Assembly: GCF_040939455.1 (NCBI RefSeq)
Contig: NC_134111.1
Span: 57,058,501 to 57,122,500, forward strand
Direction of reading: 5' to 3'
Length of the DNA: 64,000 bases
Origin: Microcebus murinus
Taxonomy: Eukaryota; Chordata; Mammalia; Primates; Cheirogaleidae
The notes under the pieces are model-generated. The model was not told the DNA's origin. It saw only the letters and a list, made by a program, of their open reading frames with translations, and did not search any database. Shown here piece by piece: positions 1 through 12,209 of this stretch. Position numbers and translations under genes: made by a program. Position 1 is the first letter of the stretch. Every line of letters begins with the position of its first letter.

Positions 1-670
1 GGCAAGTTTTATCTTCTATTTTAAATGAAGGCTTCAATTTCTTTAACACGTATAAGGCGATTGAAATTTTTCATATATTGTCATGTTAGTTTTTGTAATT
101 TGTGTATATTTGGCATTTGTCTATTCAGCTAGGTTAACTTATTGGCATAAGATTGTTTACAATATCCTTTTTGACCTTTAGTATGTGTAGAATTTGTAAT
201 GATATACTCTCATTTCTAATATTGGCAATTTGGGCCTTATTTTCTTGATCATTTTATTTTTTCAAAGAATCAACTTTTTACACTGTTCATTTTTGGTTTA
301 GCCCATTTTTAGTTTAATAATTTCAATATTACTTCTTTTATGTATATTGGGTTAATTTGTTCTGATTTTTCTAGCTTCTTAAATTAGAATCATAGGTTAT
401 TTAATGTACAACCTTCTTTTTTCTAATATAAGCATTTGAAGCTATAAATTTATTTCTAAGCACAGCTTTAACATTTATGCCACAAATTTTGAAATGCTCT
501 ATTTTAATTGCCATTCAGTTCTGAATATTTTTAATTTCTCTTGTGATTTCTTTGATTCATGAATTATTAAAAAATATATTGTTTATTTTTTAAATATTTG
601 ATAATTTTCTAGATATCCTAATGCTATTAATTTCTAATTTCATTCTATTGTGGTCAAAGAATATATTTTG

Positions 671-1010
671 AGGCCGGGCGCGGTGGCTCACGCCTGTAAT
701 CCTAGCTCTCTGGGAGGCCGAGGCGGGCGGATTGCTCAAGGTCAGGAGTTCAAAACCAGCCTGAGCAAGAGCGAGACCCCGTCTCTACTATAAATAGAAA
801 GAAATTAATTGGCCAACTGATATATATATAAAAAATTAGCCAGGCATGGTGGCACATGCCTGTAGTCCCAGCTACTCGGGAGGCTGAGGCAGAAGGATTG
901 CTTGAGCCAGGAGATTGAGGTTGCTGTGAGCTAGGCTGACGCCACGGCACTCACTCTAGCCTGGACAACAAAGCGAGACTCTGTCTCAAAAAAAAAAAAA
1001 AAAAAAAAAA
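671..1010 (+). mobile_element. Young strepsirrhine Alu
   Basis: Dimeric 7SL-derived SINE starting 'ggccgggcgcggtggctcac' and ending in a poly(A) run. CpG sites are largely intact. It is flanked by a perfect direct repeat, aagaatatattttg (657-670 and 1010-1023), that splits the L1 behind it. The right monomer carries 'gctaggctgacgccacgg', the strepsirrhine form. Confidence 0.95.
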
Positions 1011-1182
1011 AGAATATATTTTGTATGATTTCAATCTGTGGAATTTATTAAGACTTTTTTATGCCCCAGTATATGGTCTATCTTGACAAATTTTTCATGT
1101 GCAATTGAGAAGAATTTGTATTGTCTTGTTTTGGGCTATAGTATTTTATTTCTTATATATTTATTTAATTCATTCATTCATT

Positions 1183-1345
1183 TAGAGATGGGGTTTTGTT
1201 ATGTTGCCCAGGCTGGAGTGCAGTGGCTATTCACAGATGTGATCATCATGCACTACAGCCTAGTACTCCTGGGCCCAAGCAATTCTCCTGTTTCAGCCTC
1301 CTGAGTAGTTGGGACTACAGGTGCTTCCCACCATATATGGCTTGG
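1183..1345 (-). mobile_element. Alu-like monomer (FLAM-type or old Alu half)
   Basis: Antisense 7SL-derived monomer ('gttgcccaggctggagtgca', 'tgagtagttgggactacagg'). It is diverged and lacks the second monomer. The reading frame over 1038-1304 crosses it and is not a gene. Confidence 0.75.
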
Positions 1346-1900
1346 CTATCATATTTTATAACTTAATTAGGTGAAGTTTTGGTGATGAAGTTTTTCCAAT
1401 CTATATCTTTACTGATTTTTTTCCATCTAATCACTCTAGATGATTACTGAGATATTAAAATCTCTAACTATATTTGTGGATCTATTTCCCGCTATTACTT
1501 CAAGCATTTAGCAGTTTTTGTTATTAGGTGTATACACATTGTCTGCTTTGTTTATTATTATGAAATGTCCCTCTTTTATCTAGAAATAGTCTTAGTTTGG
1601 AAGAGTCTGACATTAATATAGACATACCACTTTATGTTTAGTATGTGCATGGTATATCTTTCTTCATTCTTTCACTTTCAACCTGTTTGTGTCTTTATAT
1701 TTAAAGTTACTGGTAAACAGCATATTCTTGAATCTGAATTTTTATGTAGGTTGGCTTTCTCTGACTAATAGAAATGGTTACTACTCCATAAGCAATTATT
1801 ATGTTTGTGTTTACTTCTACCATGTCTGTGATTTTTTTTCTATTTGTCTCATTTGCTCTTTATATGTTTCTCCCTCCTATCATCATTTGGATAAATCAAG

Positions 1901-2241
1901 TTTTTTTTTTTTTTTTTTTTTTTTGAGACAGAGTCTCGCTTTGTTGTCCAGGCTAGAGTGAGTGCCGTGGCGTCAGCCTAGCTCACAGCAACCTCAAACT
2001 CCTGGGCTCCAGTGATCCTTCTGCCTCAGCCTCCCGAGTAGCTGGGACTACAGGCATGCGCCACCATGCCCGGCTAATTTTTTTATATATATATCAGTTG
2101 GCCAATTAATTTCTTTCTATTTATAGTAGAGACGGGGTCTCGCTCTTGCTCAGGCTGCTTTTGAACTCCTGACCTTGAGCAATCCGCCCGCCTCGGCCTC
2201 CCAAGAGCTAGGATTACAGGCGTGAGCCACAGCGCCCGGCC
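1901..2241 (-). mobile_element. Young strepsirrhine Alu, inverted relative to 671-1010
   Basis: Full dimeric Alu in antisense: a 24-nt T run, then 'gagacagagtctcgctttg', ending at 'gcgcccggcc'. The direct repeat aatcaag plus T's (from 1894 and 2242) marks insertion into the antisense L1. It is nearly the same subtype as the copy at 671. Confidence 0.95.
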
Positions 2242-2345
2242 AATCAAGTTTTTTTTAATGTACTCTATTTTAGCTTCTCAATTGACTTGTCTGTTGTGTC
2301 TCTTTATGTTTTTCAGTAGTTGCTCTGGAGATTACAATATGCATC

Positions 2346-2714
2346 TGCTATGAACTGAATTGTGGCCCTCTAAAATTAATATGTTGAAGCTCTAACCGCC
2401 AGTGCGTTGGTATGTAGAGATGAGGCAGTTGGAAGATAATTAGGTTTAAATGGGGTCATGATGGTGGGGTCCTCCTGGTGGGATCAGTGCCCTTCTAAGA
2501 AGCGACCAGAGAGATTGCTTTCTCTCCTCTCCATGTGGAGACAGTGAGAAAGTGGAAATCTACAAGACAGGAAGAGAACCCTCACCAGAAACCAAATTGG
2601 CTGGTGCCTCAATCTTGGACTTCCCAACCTCCAGAATTGTGAGAAATAAATGTCTGTTGTTTAAGCCACCCACTGTATGGTATTTTGTTATGGCAGCCTG
2701 AGTTGACTAAGATA
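2346..2714 (+). mobile_element. Solo LTR of the ERVL-MaLR group (MLT1-like)
   Basis: Begins TGCTATGAACTGAATTG and ends near 'cagcctgagttgactaaga', and holds the AATAAA of the LTR (about 2645). Old and diverged, with no internal retroviral coding sequence next to it. It splits the L1 ORF1-ORF2 linker, so it entered after that L1. Confidence 0.75.
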
Positions 2715-3870
2715 GCACCTTTAACTTTCACAGTTTATCCTCCATAATTAATCTATTACTTCATCAATACTGTTAGCATCTTACAACAATGGACTTCCAA
2801 TTACTGCTCTTAGACTATCTTTATACTATTCTTCTCATACAGTTTACTTTTATATATGGTACAAATCCTACAATACATTGCTATTGTTTTTATTTAAACA
2901 ATAAGTAGATTTTTATATGAAATTTAAATGTATATTTTTTCTATGTGTCAATTTTTAAAATCTGATACCTTTTCTCTCTGGTATATGTGTATGTATATAT
3001 GTGTATATATACATATTTCAGTCTTAAGAAATTCTTTTAGCATTCTTGTATTGCAGGTTTGATAAAGATGAATATTTTTCCAACTTTCCTATATATGCAG
3101 ATGTCTTTATTTCACCTTCATGTTTGAAAATTATTTTTTGCTGGATATAGGTTGCAGGGGTTTTTTGTCAGCATTTGAAAGATATTATTCTATTGTCTTC
3201 TAGCCTCCAATTGTTTCTAATGAGTCAGTCAGCATTTTTATTATTGTTCACCCATATGCAATGTGCTTTCTCTTCACTGGCTACTTTTAAAATTTTCCGT
3301 TTATCTTTGATTCTTTTAGCAGTTTGACTGTGATGTGCCTAAATGTGATTTACTTTGTATTTATCCTGGTTAGGGTTTGCTGAGTTTCTTGGATATGTAC
3401 ATCGATGATTTTTATCAATTTAGGATTTTGTGCCCCATTATCTCTCTATTCTCTTTCTACAACTCAAATTACATGTATGATTGATCATTTTATATTATTT
3501 CCACTTCTCTCAGATATGTTCCACTTTTTCCTCTCTCATTTTTCTTTGTGTTTTAGTTTCAGTTTAGATAATTTCTATTGACCTATCTTTAAGTTCACTA
3601 ATCATTCCCATGATATGTACTCTGTACTGATTAGCCCACAAAAGAATTCTTCATCTTTGTCATCATATTTGTCATTTCTAGGCTCTTTAAAAAAAATAAT
3701 TTCCATAGCTTTTTTGATATTTCCTATCTTTTCAAACATACTGTTTTCACTTTTTCTATTAGTTTCTTTACCTTGTTTGCCATGGTTATTTTGAATTTCC
3801 TGTTTGATATCTTCAACATTCTATAATCTTTGGGTTTTGTTCAAGTGACTATTTTCTTCCATGATTATGA

Positions 3871-5130
3871 GTCAAATTTACTGGCTTCTTTGTATATTTC
3901 ATAGTTTTTATAAAATGCTAACATTATATATATATAAGACTAGAGAAACAAAAGCAAATGCAACTTTCATCCAGAAAAGGATACCTTTTCTTCAGGCAGG
4001 CTGTTAATGAGAGGAGCTCGGTCAAACTATCTGTAATCGACAGGAATATAGATTTTTTGGTGCTTTAGTTAGATTTGGTTCTCCATGGACCTCAAAGGTT
4101 TGAGGATGGTGTTGGACTATTCTCTTTAGCATAACATGAAATCTGAGTAATTGAAGAGTTTGTCTAAATTCTTCTTCCCTGCCTTTAGCCTTTAGCATGC
4201 CTGATGTACCTGTCCTTCAGGGGATTATCTGTCAGCTCTTCAACTTTTCTCTCAGCCCCAAGGGGCTGCTGCCTTGAACCTGTGGGGCTTGAAATACTTG
4301 GAGATTTTCTGGAAGTTCTTCTGCTTTACCCTCAGGCAGACCCGCATACCTGTGCCTAAGGAGAGCAGAGCTGTCTCTCTCAACTCTCCTCCCCCTCACC
4401 CAGCCATAGAAAACTCCTCATTCTCAGCCCCACAGTCCTTTGAGGAATTCTTTCCATTCTCTTGTCTTCTTTCATCCTTCAGCCTTAGCTGCTGCTGGTA
4501 GATAAATCTCCCCACTTCTCTGTCCTTCCCCAATCTTGCCAGCAATGACTTGGTTAAGGCCTGTGGAAAAGATTTGGAAAGAGCAAATTCTCTTTGTGTC
4601 TAGGACTCTTACAATTTCTGGATCATTCTGCTAGTCTTTAAAAATGTGTTGAAAACTCAGTCATTTTCTTCTTTCTCCCTTTTATGGCAGCCTCCTCCCC
4701 TCTGGCTGCTCTTCAAGGATGGAGAAAGTTGAAATTTTCTTCTCTTACTTTTTGAATTTTAGTTCATTAGGGTTTTTTTTGGTATCCTCAACTCTGTTAA
4801 ACCCAAACTATGAATTTGTAAGCTATCCAATTTGTCCCTGTTAGGATAGGAGTAATGTTCCTTGTGACTTTCTATATCCTATACCCTAAATGGGTGCAAA
4901 AGAGCCAGCACACGTATTTAAATAACATAAAACTCTGCCTCATAAATCTTCCTATACAATATTAAGTTCTTCAGATAAGTTTATATTACTTCTCCTGTCT
5001 CTAGGTAGGATTATGATTATATTAACTTGGATTTGATCCTGGGGGCTCTCAATCTTTTCTTGATGAAGTTACTTTCATTGTAGGTTTGTGTGCTATCATT
5101 GAAATTATGTCTAGCATAAGTGAGCCCTGC
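3871..5130. other. Intergenic, no gene; possible 5' continuation of the antisense L1
   Basis: AT-rich sequence with a pyrimidine-rich patch (4200-4560). If the L1 at 1-3870 is long, its 5' region would lie here, but I cannot recognise it with certainty. The 75-codon frame at 4274-4501 shows no domain or family resemblance. Confidence 0.4.
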
Positions 5131-5370
5131 CTTAAGCAAGTCCCTCAGCTGTGAATCCTTTCCCTCCCACTGGCTCCTGCCACGCTACCCTGTACCTCGG
5201 CTCCTTCCTCTAACCTGGCTTGTTTTCCAATCCACCCTGCACACTGTTGAGAGGGAATTCCTAAAACAGAGCTGACCCCTGCCCTGTATTTATGCCCCGT
5301 GGCTTGGAAACTCTTCAAGGACTCCCCGCAGCACAGTTTATATTGCTCTCTGGGCTTTTACAACTTCTCT
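5130..5370 (+). repeat. L2 fragment
   Basis: Resembles the L2 internal region ('ttttccaatccaccctgcac', then 'ggaaactcttcaaggactcc'). Highly diverged. Confidence 0.5.
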
Positions 5371-8100
5371 ATTTTACACCACGAGATACACAATTTTATT
5401 TTTATCTGATAGCTCTCTATTTTGAACTCCATTCTATTTAGTTGTAGAAAAAATAATCTAGTTAATTTTGGGTAAATCTAATGAAGTCATGGTTTTCTTG
5501 CTCCCTATTTTCTCCCCTTGACTGAATGTCTAATTCCTAATGGCCATGGGTCTATCTTGAAACATTTCAGTTATTACCACTCTTCTGCACTGGAAAATCC
5601 TGCAATGTCTGAGTCTTCCTCTAGCTTCTGGTCAGCACTTTCACACTGTATCTGCTGCTGTGATTTCCACTGTCTCTTACGAAGCTCAACACCACAAATC
5701 CACAGGTTCTCACTGTCATATTCACAGGAAAATCTTTTGGCTACTTCCTCTCCCTAGGTGAGTCTTGCAAGAAATCTATAAAGCTTCCTAAAATTCTTTT
5801 GTCTATTCATTATATTCACAATTTCTAATGTAATTCCTTTCTATTTCTTTACATCACAAGATGCACAATTTTATTCTGTGGGGCTTGTCACTTTTCCAGG
5901 CAACTCAGAAGGGCAGCAGGGTACAGGACTCCTTAACTCTGACAACTTCAAATTTATATGGGGTATTTTATTCTCTCTTGGAGTTTAGAGAAACTTTACT
6001 TTAGATGGGAGTGATAAAAAAAAACTGATTCTGCCTCATCAAATAGTCTTTCAAATACCTCTGCTTGCTCTTGAACTATAGCTTCTGAAACTCCAAAGCC
6101 AAGAGTTGGCATCTCTGTTCTCTGGTTCTACAGGGGCAACTCCTTTTGAGAACAGTGGGGGAGGGGGGTACCTGTCTTATGACTTAAAATCAGGAAGGGA
6201 GCACTGGGTAACAGAAAGTGATGGGAGGAGGGAAGGTGAAAGAGAAACATATCAGTTAATATTTCAAAACATCTACCATGTAAACTTGTTTTTACTCTTT
6301 TCAAATTAAAGTACTTGAGACCAGTAGAAAAAGCAAGACCAGAGAGAGCAGCGTTCCCTGCGATAGCACCAGTTGTTTAAACATGATGTTACTGAGCCTC
6401 TATCAGTAGTGCGTACACTTGGGTTGGTTTTCCCATTGTGGCCACACACAGTCTCCTGCACCCTGCACCTCTGATCCATAATACACACCAGATGGACAGT
6501 GCCAAGAGATAAGGGCATGGCCTACAATGGTACAGCCAACAGAACTAATTGATTACATAGGATTCTCCTAAAAACCCAGATTACGAGATACAACTCTTTT
6601 AGAGTTAAGAACATTATAAAAATTGATGGCAGTCCTACTACATTGCAAAGAGATGCATGCCAACTTTTTCTGAGCTTTCTTCTTTATGTTGCATTTGTGA
6701 CATAAGCTAAAACCATTGGGTCAGTAGGGATCAAGAGATCAAATAGGAGATGCTGTATATGCCAAAAAGGAGAGAAGTATTTCTTTTAAAGGCTTAAAGA
6801 AGATTCCACAACTCTCCATAGTAAATTTGCTCAACATTTCTCTGGCAGGAAAAGTAGTTCTTAAAAAAAATCGTGCAGCTGTTGAAGAACAGTTTTGACT
6901 GTTACTTTCTGAATAGATAGAAATTGTGATCAACATGGTTGTTAGGGAAAAACGTAACATATCTGAAGTCCATTCCTGGATTTCTCAAAGAGGCTGGTGT
7001 AGTAAAACAAAACAAATGAACAACAAAAACAAACAGGCATTTTAGACATTTTAACATTTGTGAAGCTAAATATTGGGGTTTTAGCTTGTAAAACTGACTA
7101 CTTAGGAGAAAAGATGAGAACTAAAAGAAATATCCATCATTATTAAATGTGTTTATTAAGTGTATAATAGTATATGGTGTTATACTAGTTGCTGTGTAAA
7201 AAGTTTAGAGGTCATTATTGTGTGTACAGTTAGTGTAGCAAACTACACAACTATAAACTAGTGACTTAAAAGGGCATTAACCACAATTTTCCCTCCTCTC
7301 TTTTACCTCTTTGGATAACTGCACATAAGAATTTAGTTTTTTCCCTTTTTGGGGAAAAAAAAGGATATTAAGGACACAAGTCAAATGGCTCTTGAAACTT
7401 GAGGAATGGTGGTGATATTTACTTTTCACATTTTTTCTGTATTTTGAGGAAGAGTCTCTGCATGTATTTGTGTATAATGGGATTTTCAGACTACGTTTAT
7501 ATTGTGTAAGAAGATTGAAAATGTTCACAGCGTTCTTGCTGTTCAGTATTTCATATTGTAAAATGATAGGCAGAATACATTAGTTGTTAAGGTAATGTGC
7601 TCAAGTATCTTTGTGGATTAAAGAAGGTATTACATATCTCAAAATAGCTACAGTTAGTTCTTCTCACTGGTAGTATGAAACCAATTTTTGTTTGTGAATT
7701 GAATTGTTGTACATGTGCAGTACATTTCAAAGCCTAAGAAGAGTGCTATAAGAAAGAGATCTCTGTAATTTATAAAAATAGAGCACTGATTTTTAATAAT
7801 ACAATTAACCTCATGTAAAATCACTCATTTAGACCTTTCCATAAAGTATTAAAGAGCCACCCAAAGATGCTTTATTGTATTTTTTCACAGCCATTTTTAT
7901 TGGGCCTATACTTGTGGTGTTTCCATTTAGTTAAAAGAAAGATCTGCCAGCAAAAGTATGCAAACAAAAGTATAGCAAGGTGGAATAGCTTTCCTTACCA
8001 TCCAAATGATTCCAAACTCTCCATCCAAATGAATCATCCTGAATTAATATGGATGTTTTTAGTGCAAGTTCTATGAATCCAAATCAAAGTATATTAAGTA
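5371..8100. other. Intergenic, nothing recognised
   Basis: Mostly single-copy-looking AT-rich DNA. Short frames at 5518, 6106, 6306, 6739 and 7277 lack any recognisable domain, and none has a convincing splice or promoter context. I see no RNA gene. Confidence 0.4.
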
Positions 8101-8470
8101 GAAAAAGGAATTCATTGACTCATATAACTGGGACGCTAGCTTCAGCCACAATGCAATTCAGGAACTCAAAATTGTTGGGACTATGCTCTTCCTTCTGGGC
8201 TCTGCTTTCTTTCAAGCTAAACTGATCCTCTCCTCCTGCAGATGAGCTTTTTCCGAGTCAGTGGATGTTCTGGCTCCAATAAAGACCTTTCCTGTTCTGC
8301 GTGCCCTTAGACATGACCTTGTGTTTTATGCCCCAAATTGAAAGACTACTGGGGAAGAGCTCTGTTGGCCCAGCTTAGGTCATATGCTCCCTTCTGAGCC
8401 AACTACAGTGCCCAGGGGAGTTGGGTACTACGTGTGGCCAGTGCAGGAGGTTTTTTCATCGGCAGAATCA
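8100..8470. repeat. Probable old interspersed repeat, family not assigned
   Basis: Phrases such as 'aggaattcattgactcatat' and 'gcccagcttaggtcatatgc' look like a dispersed mammalian repeat I have seen but cannot name. The two overlapping reading frames from 8384 on fall in this stretch and are not genes. Confidence 0.4.
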
Positions 8471-8632
8471 CAAGAATCATTCCATGACAGGAATAATCCT
8501 CAGATCAAAAAAACAGCAAATATTCAGTACAGCCCTCACAGGGGCTTCATATGTATTGGCCACAAAAATAGTTTTAGGACTGGGAAGATCTCTGGTTAGT
8601 CAAAGCAGGGTGCCATCTAAAGAGTGGAACTC

Positions 8633-8810
8633 GGGGGCGGGGGGGATGGGTATATACAACCACAACGAGTAAGATGTGCAACGTTTGGGAGATGGTCACG
8701 CTTGAAGCTCTTACTCGAGGGGGGAGGAGGGCATGGGCAATATATGTAACCTTAACACTTGTACCCCCATAATACGCTAACATAAAAAAATAAAAAATTA
8801 AAAAAATAAA
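8633..8810 (+). mobile_element. Short 5'-truncated L1 3' end, apparently lineage-specific
   Basis: Only the last ~180 nt of an L1 3' UTR: a G-rich start, 'gggagatggtcacgcttgaa', 'acttgtacccccataatacg', then an A-rich tail. Flanked by a perfect 15-bp duplication, taaagagtggaactc (8618-8632 and 8811-8825). The intact CpGs and perfect duplication show a recent insertion. The 3' UTR type differs from human L1 and fits lemur L1 as I remember it. Confidence 0.8.
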
Positions 8811-8999
8811 TAAAGAGTGGAACTCACAACGATGCCTAATTCACACCAAAGACACTCATGACGGGATTTTTCCTGTTTCCAGGAGGGATGCTGACTTGCA
8901 GCAGATTCGATCCCATTTGCCCAATCTTCGGGGTATTGTAATGAATGAAATTACTGATTAAACAACCAGTTAATTCACCTTAATAACCATTTAACTGTC

Positions 9000-9236
9000 A
9001 CTGTTCAAAAATTAAGGTGTTTACAAAGGTGAACCATAAGGTAAACTATGGACTTTGGATGATAATGATGTATCAACGTAGGTTCCTAAATTGTAACAAA
9101 TATGCCCCTCCAGTGGGGGATGTTGATAATGGGGGGGTCTATGCATGTGTAGGGGCAGGGGTATACCAGAAATCTTTGTTTCTTCTCAGTTTTGCTGAGA
9201 ACCTAAAACTGCTCTAAAAAATAAAGTCTATTAAAA
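9000..9236 (+). mobile_element. Old L1 3' end
   Basis: L1M-type 3' UTR: 'tgggggatgttgataatggg', 'cctaaaactgctctaaaaaa', then 'taaagtctatt' and an A-rich tail. The 66-codon frame at 9017-9217 lies entirely in it. Confidence 0.75.
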
Positions 9237-9754
9237 AATACAGATGTAAAAGAAATAAGGTGTTTGGGTATTGGATAACCTAATCCTCTAATATAGGATT
9301 AAAAACAATTCACTAGTAACAGCTGGTTGTTCTTCATTCCTAAGAAAGGTGTTGGTTATTATAAATGGGTATAGTGAGAACCTATATGGGACAATTATAT
9401 TAACAGGCTAATCAGAATGCTTCCATTTGCAGCAAACCTACATATTCAAGTGCCAACCGCAATGTCTTCCCTTAAATGAGATATTGAAATATCTTGCCAA
9501 ACAAAAGCAGTTGGAATATTGTTGCCCACCACTCTTTTAAATGATGAATTCCTCATTTAAATCTAATCTTGCCCTCAAAAAAACAAGAGGATTACTCAAA
9601 ATATGGCCTCCTTAAAAAAAAAAAGAACAAAAGCAAGAGGGCAATATAAGTTGGCACAGCTTCTTGCGAGTGGACGACAGTGATGCTGAACAGAATAGGC
9701 GCCAACATTGCCGCGCACTAGAGTATCTCCTACATGTTAGGGCTATGGCGGTGG

Positions 9755-9966
9755 GAATCACACAGGGACAATTTTGCTCCCACAGGGCATAATTGGTAGT
9801 GTCTAGAGACTATTAATACATTGTCAGGACTCAAAGATTTGTGCTCCTGGCATGTAGGTAAGGCCAGGGACACTGGTGAACATCTCACAATGCACTGGGA
9901 CAGCCCTGTACAACAAAGAATTAACTGGTCTAAAATGTCACTATCCCTGAGCTTAAGAAACTGGCC
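9755..9966 (+). mobile_element. MER20-like hAT DNA transposon fossil
   Basis: Matches the MER20 order: 'ttttgctcccacagggcata', 'agtgtctagagac', 'gggacagccctgtacaacaa', 'agaattaactggtctaaaat'. Diverged. Confidence 0.75.
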
Positions 9967-10814
9967 TATAGCAAGGTGCAGAGGGAAAAGCAGTGTTTAA
10001 GACAAAACTGCCCCTGATGAGTGTATCATCTACTTAAGATGCTAATAATAAAAGTGATCGCACTGCACGTGTAAGTGCTGATTACAAGGCCTTTACCTCA
10101 AGTGGCCTGAATTGCATCAAGTGCTATAGAAGGAAAAGCCACTGCTGGGCCCCACATCAGAGAAGCTTTTATGGGAGTAGCCAGGTGGTTGTGTTGAAGC
10201 TTGAAAGAATTGGATAGACAAACAGAAAAGGGTATTTCGGGTGGATGGTACAAGGGAGGCAGACTTCCAGACATGAGAAAAACCAGTGTCTTCTCAGGGA
10301 GGTAAATAAACAGCCCCACCCGGCAGGGTTTGTGCGGCAAGGCAATGGGGGCGGGGGGGAGTTTCCACCTGTCAAGAGGAATACCGTGGCCGATGGAGTC
10401 CCGGCTCTCCCATGTTTCAGCTGGGCGGACACCAGCGTGTGAGCTGTACAATTGGGATAGCTCTCAGCTTACAGCTGTTCCTATAAAAATTAGACACTCT
10501 GAAACGCTTGTCACATCGTTGTGCTCAAAGGACGGCAGCTCCCAGAACAAACATTAAGGAAAGACAGATTGAACTTGAACTTTAAAGACACTAAAGTAAC
10601 AGGCTGGAAATTTATACTCATCCCATAGGCTATAGATTGGAGTCCAAAGCAGAAGGCAGTGACAGGATGAAAACAATGCTTTAGATTAATCTGAGTCTAG
10701 GCGGATGATGCACAAGTGATCACCGTACTGTTCTCTTAGCTTTTCTGAATGGCTAACATTTTTCAAAGTATAACTTTTTATTTTTTTAATTTGATTATTT
10801 TGTTTCCCCTTGCA
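9967..10814. other. Intergenic, nothing recognised
   Basis: Contains a small G-rich patch (10341-10360). Open frames on both strands at 10098-10557 (up to 117 codons) overlap each other and show no domain; I treat them as chance. Confidence 0.4.
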
Positions 10815-10925
10815 AGAATTTAGGCTCAATTGAGAACAGGCTCCTGTTTGTTCATGGCTATATCCTCAGCAACTAGAACAGTGCATGACACACAGTAGAT
10901 AATTAATAAACTATTGTCTAACAGT
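10815..10925 (+). repeat. L2 3' end
   Basis: Typical L2 ending: 'ctatatcctcagcaactaga', 'acagtgcatgacacacagta', 'gataattaataaa'. Confidence 0.65.
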
Positions 10926-12004
10926 CCGGCCACAAAATAAAAAAGGGGCCAGAACTATGGTGATAGCAGTTAGAGTGGGAAGAGAGATACACACGTACCA
11001 GAGTTTTGCAAAAGCAGCATTCATAGAATATGGTGATAGTGGAGTGGCAGTGAAGACTCAAAAGTAACAGGAGATTGGTGGAACCAATTGCAGGAAGTTA
11101 GAAAAGATGCAGATTTGAGGAAAAATCAGTTGTATTTTGGATGCTTGGAATTACAGAGGGAGTAGGCCAATGAAGCACAGAACTAAAACCACAAAGTTTC
11201 AGAGCAATTTAGCTAGTGGGGATTGCTGAGGTTAGCAAAGTAAATGAGATGTTGCAAGATGAAGGGCCTTATCCTCCCACTAGATGAAGAGAAGAAACTG
11301 AAAAATGACCTTTGTACAACAAATAGTGTCACTTCAAAATTAAGTAATAGTTTTCGAGGGTCCAGAGTGGAGTCACAAACTAGCTACTCAAAAGCTAATT
11401 TATTATACCTGTGGATTTTATTTAGATAACATAATTTGGCTTATTTTAAACTTAAAGATCATTGTCAATATTTAAAAATCAGAAGCTCTATACAAATTCT
11501 GAATCTTTAATTCTTTTGAATACTAGGCAGACAATGAACCTTAGGTCTTTTTTACAGGCAGAATTTGACAGAGTTGAGCAAGTGCTGCTGCCTTTACCAT
11601 ATTAACTACCATGTGAGTTATATTTAACTCATGCTAGTTTTGAGCCTGGGGCCTCGTGAAGCATATGTAACTCACATCTCTTCACCTTGGGAGCCATGTG
11701 AACTATTTTTCAAGTTGCATATAACTCACAGAAAACAATAAAAAATAATTTTTTTCATTAAATTAGAAAAGATCATTTTGTTTTTGAAGTTTTTATTCTA
11801 TTTTTGTAATAAAACACTGTGGCCCCAAGGAAAAAAAAATTTTTTCCCAGTGTAGCAGTAATATGTTCAATGACTCCAATTGACTACCCAATTCAATTCA
11901 CCCCTTTTGTGCTATCCACTGGCCCCTGTAGGTATTGGAGTTTGCAACTCCTAGTCTAGTGGTACTGTCAGCTGTAATGACAATAACAATAAAAACAGTA
12001 ATGG
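10926..12004. other. Intergenic, nothing recognised
   Basis: AT-rich sequence without a recognised repeat. The frame at 11244-11429 has no family resemblance. Confidence 0.4.
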
Positions 12005-12200
12005 TAACAATAGCACACTGAGCATCTAGTTCCAGGCACTGTTCTAAATATGCCACAGAGATCATTTGAGGGAGCTACTATAATATTATTGTACCATTGT
12101 ACAGGAGAGACAACCGAGACAGAGGTTAAAGGACCTGCCTAAAAGTCAACAGGCAGCAAGTGTTAAAGGTGAGATAAAAACCCAGACTTAAATGTGCAGT
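12005..12200 (-). repeat. MIR SINE fragment
   Basis: Antisense MIR core: 'tgagcatctagttccaggca', 'gtacaggagagacaaccgag', 'gttaaaggacctgcc'. Confidence 0.6.
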
Positions 12201-12209
12201 TGCCAAATA

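Larger units (their letters stand above)
1..3870 (-). mobile_element. Old L1 (L1M type), antisense, broken by later insertions
   Basis: Read on the minus strand, this runs from the ORF1 end (about 3100-3250) through the ORF1-ORF2 linker (about 2280-2900) into ORF2 (1-660 and 1020-1900). Landmarks on the plus strand include 'ttctattgtggtcaaagaa' (near 644-662) and 'tgtctttatatttaaagt' (near 1690). It is interrupted by Alus at 671-1010 and 1901-2241, an Alu-like monomer at 1183-1345 and an LTR at 2346-2714. No intact ORF remains. Confidence 0.8.

Noticed and set aside
10098..10557. Overlapping frames of up to 117 codons on both strands
   Set aside because: They overlap one another in several frames, share a G-rich patch, and show no domain, splice context or promoter.
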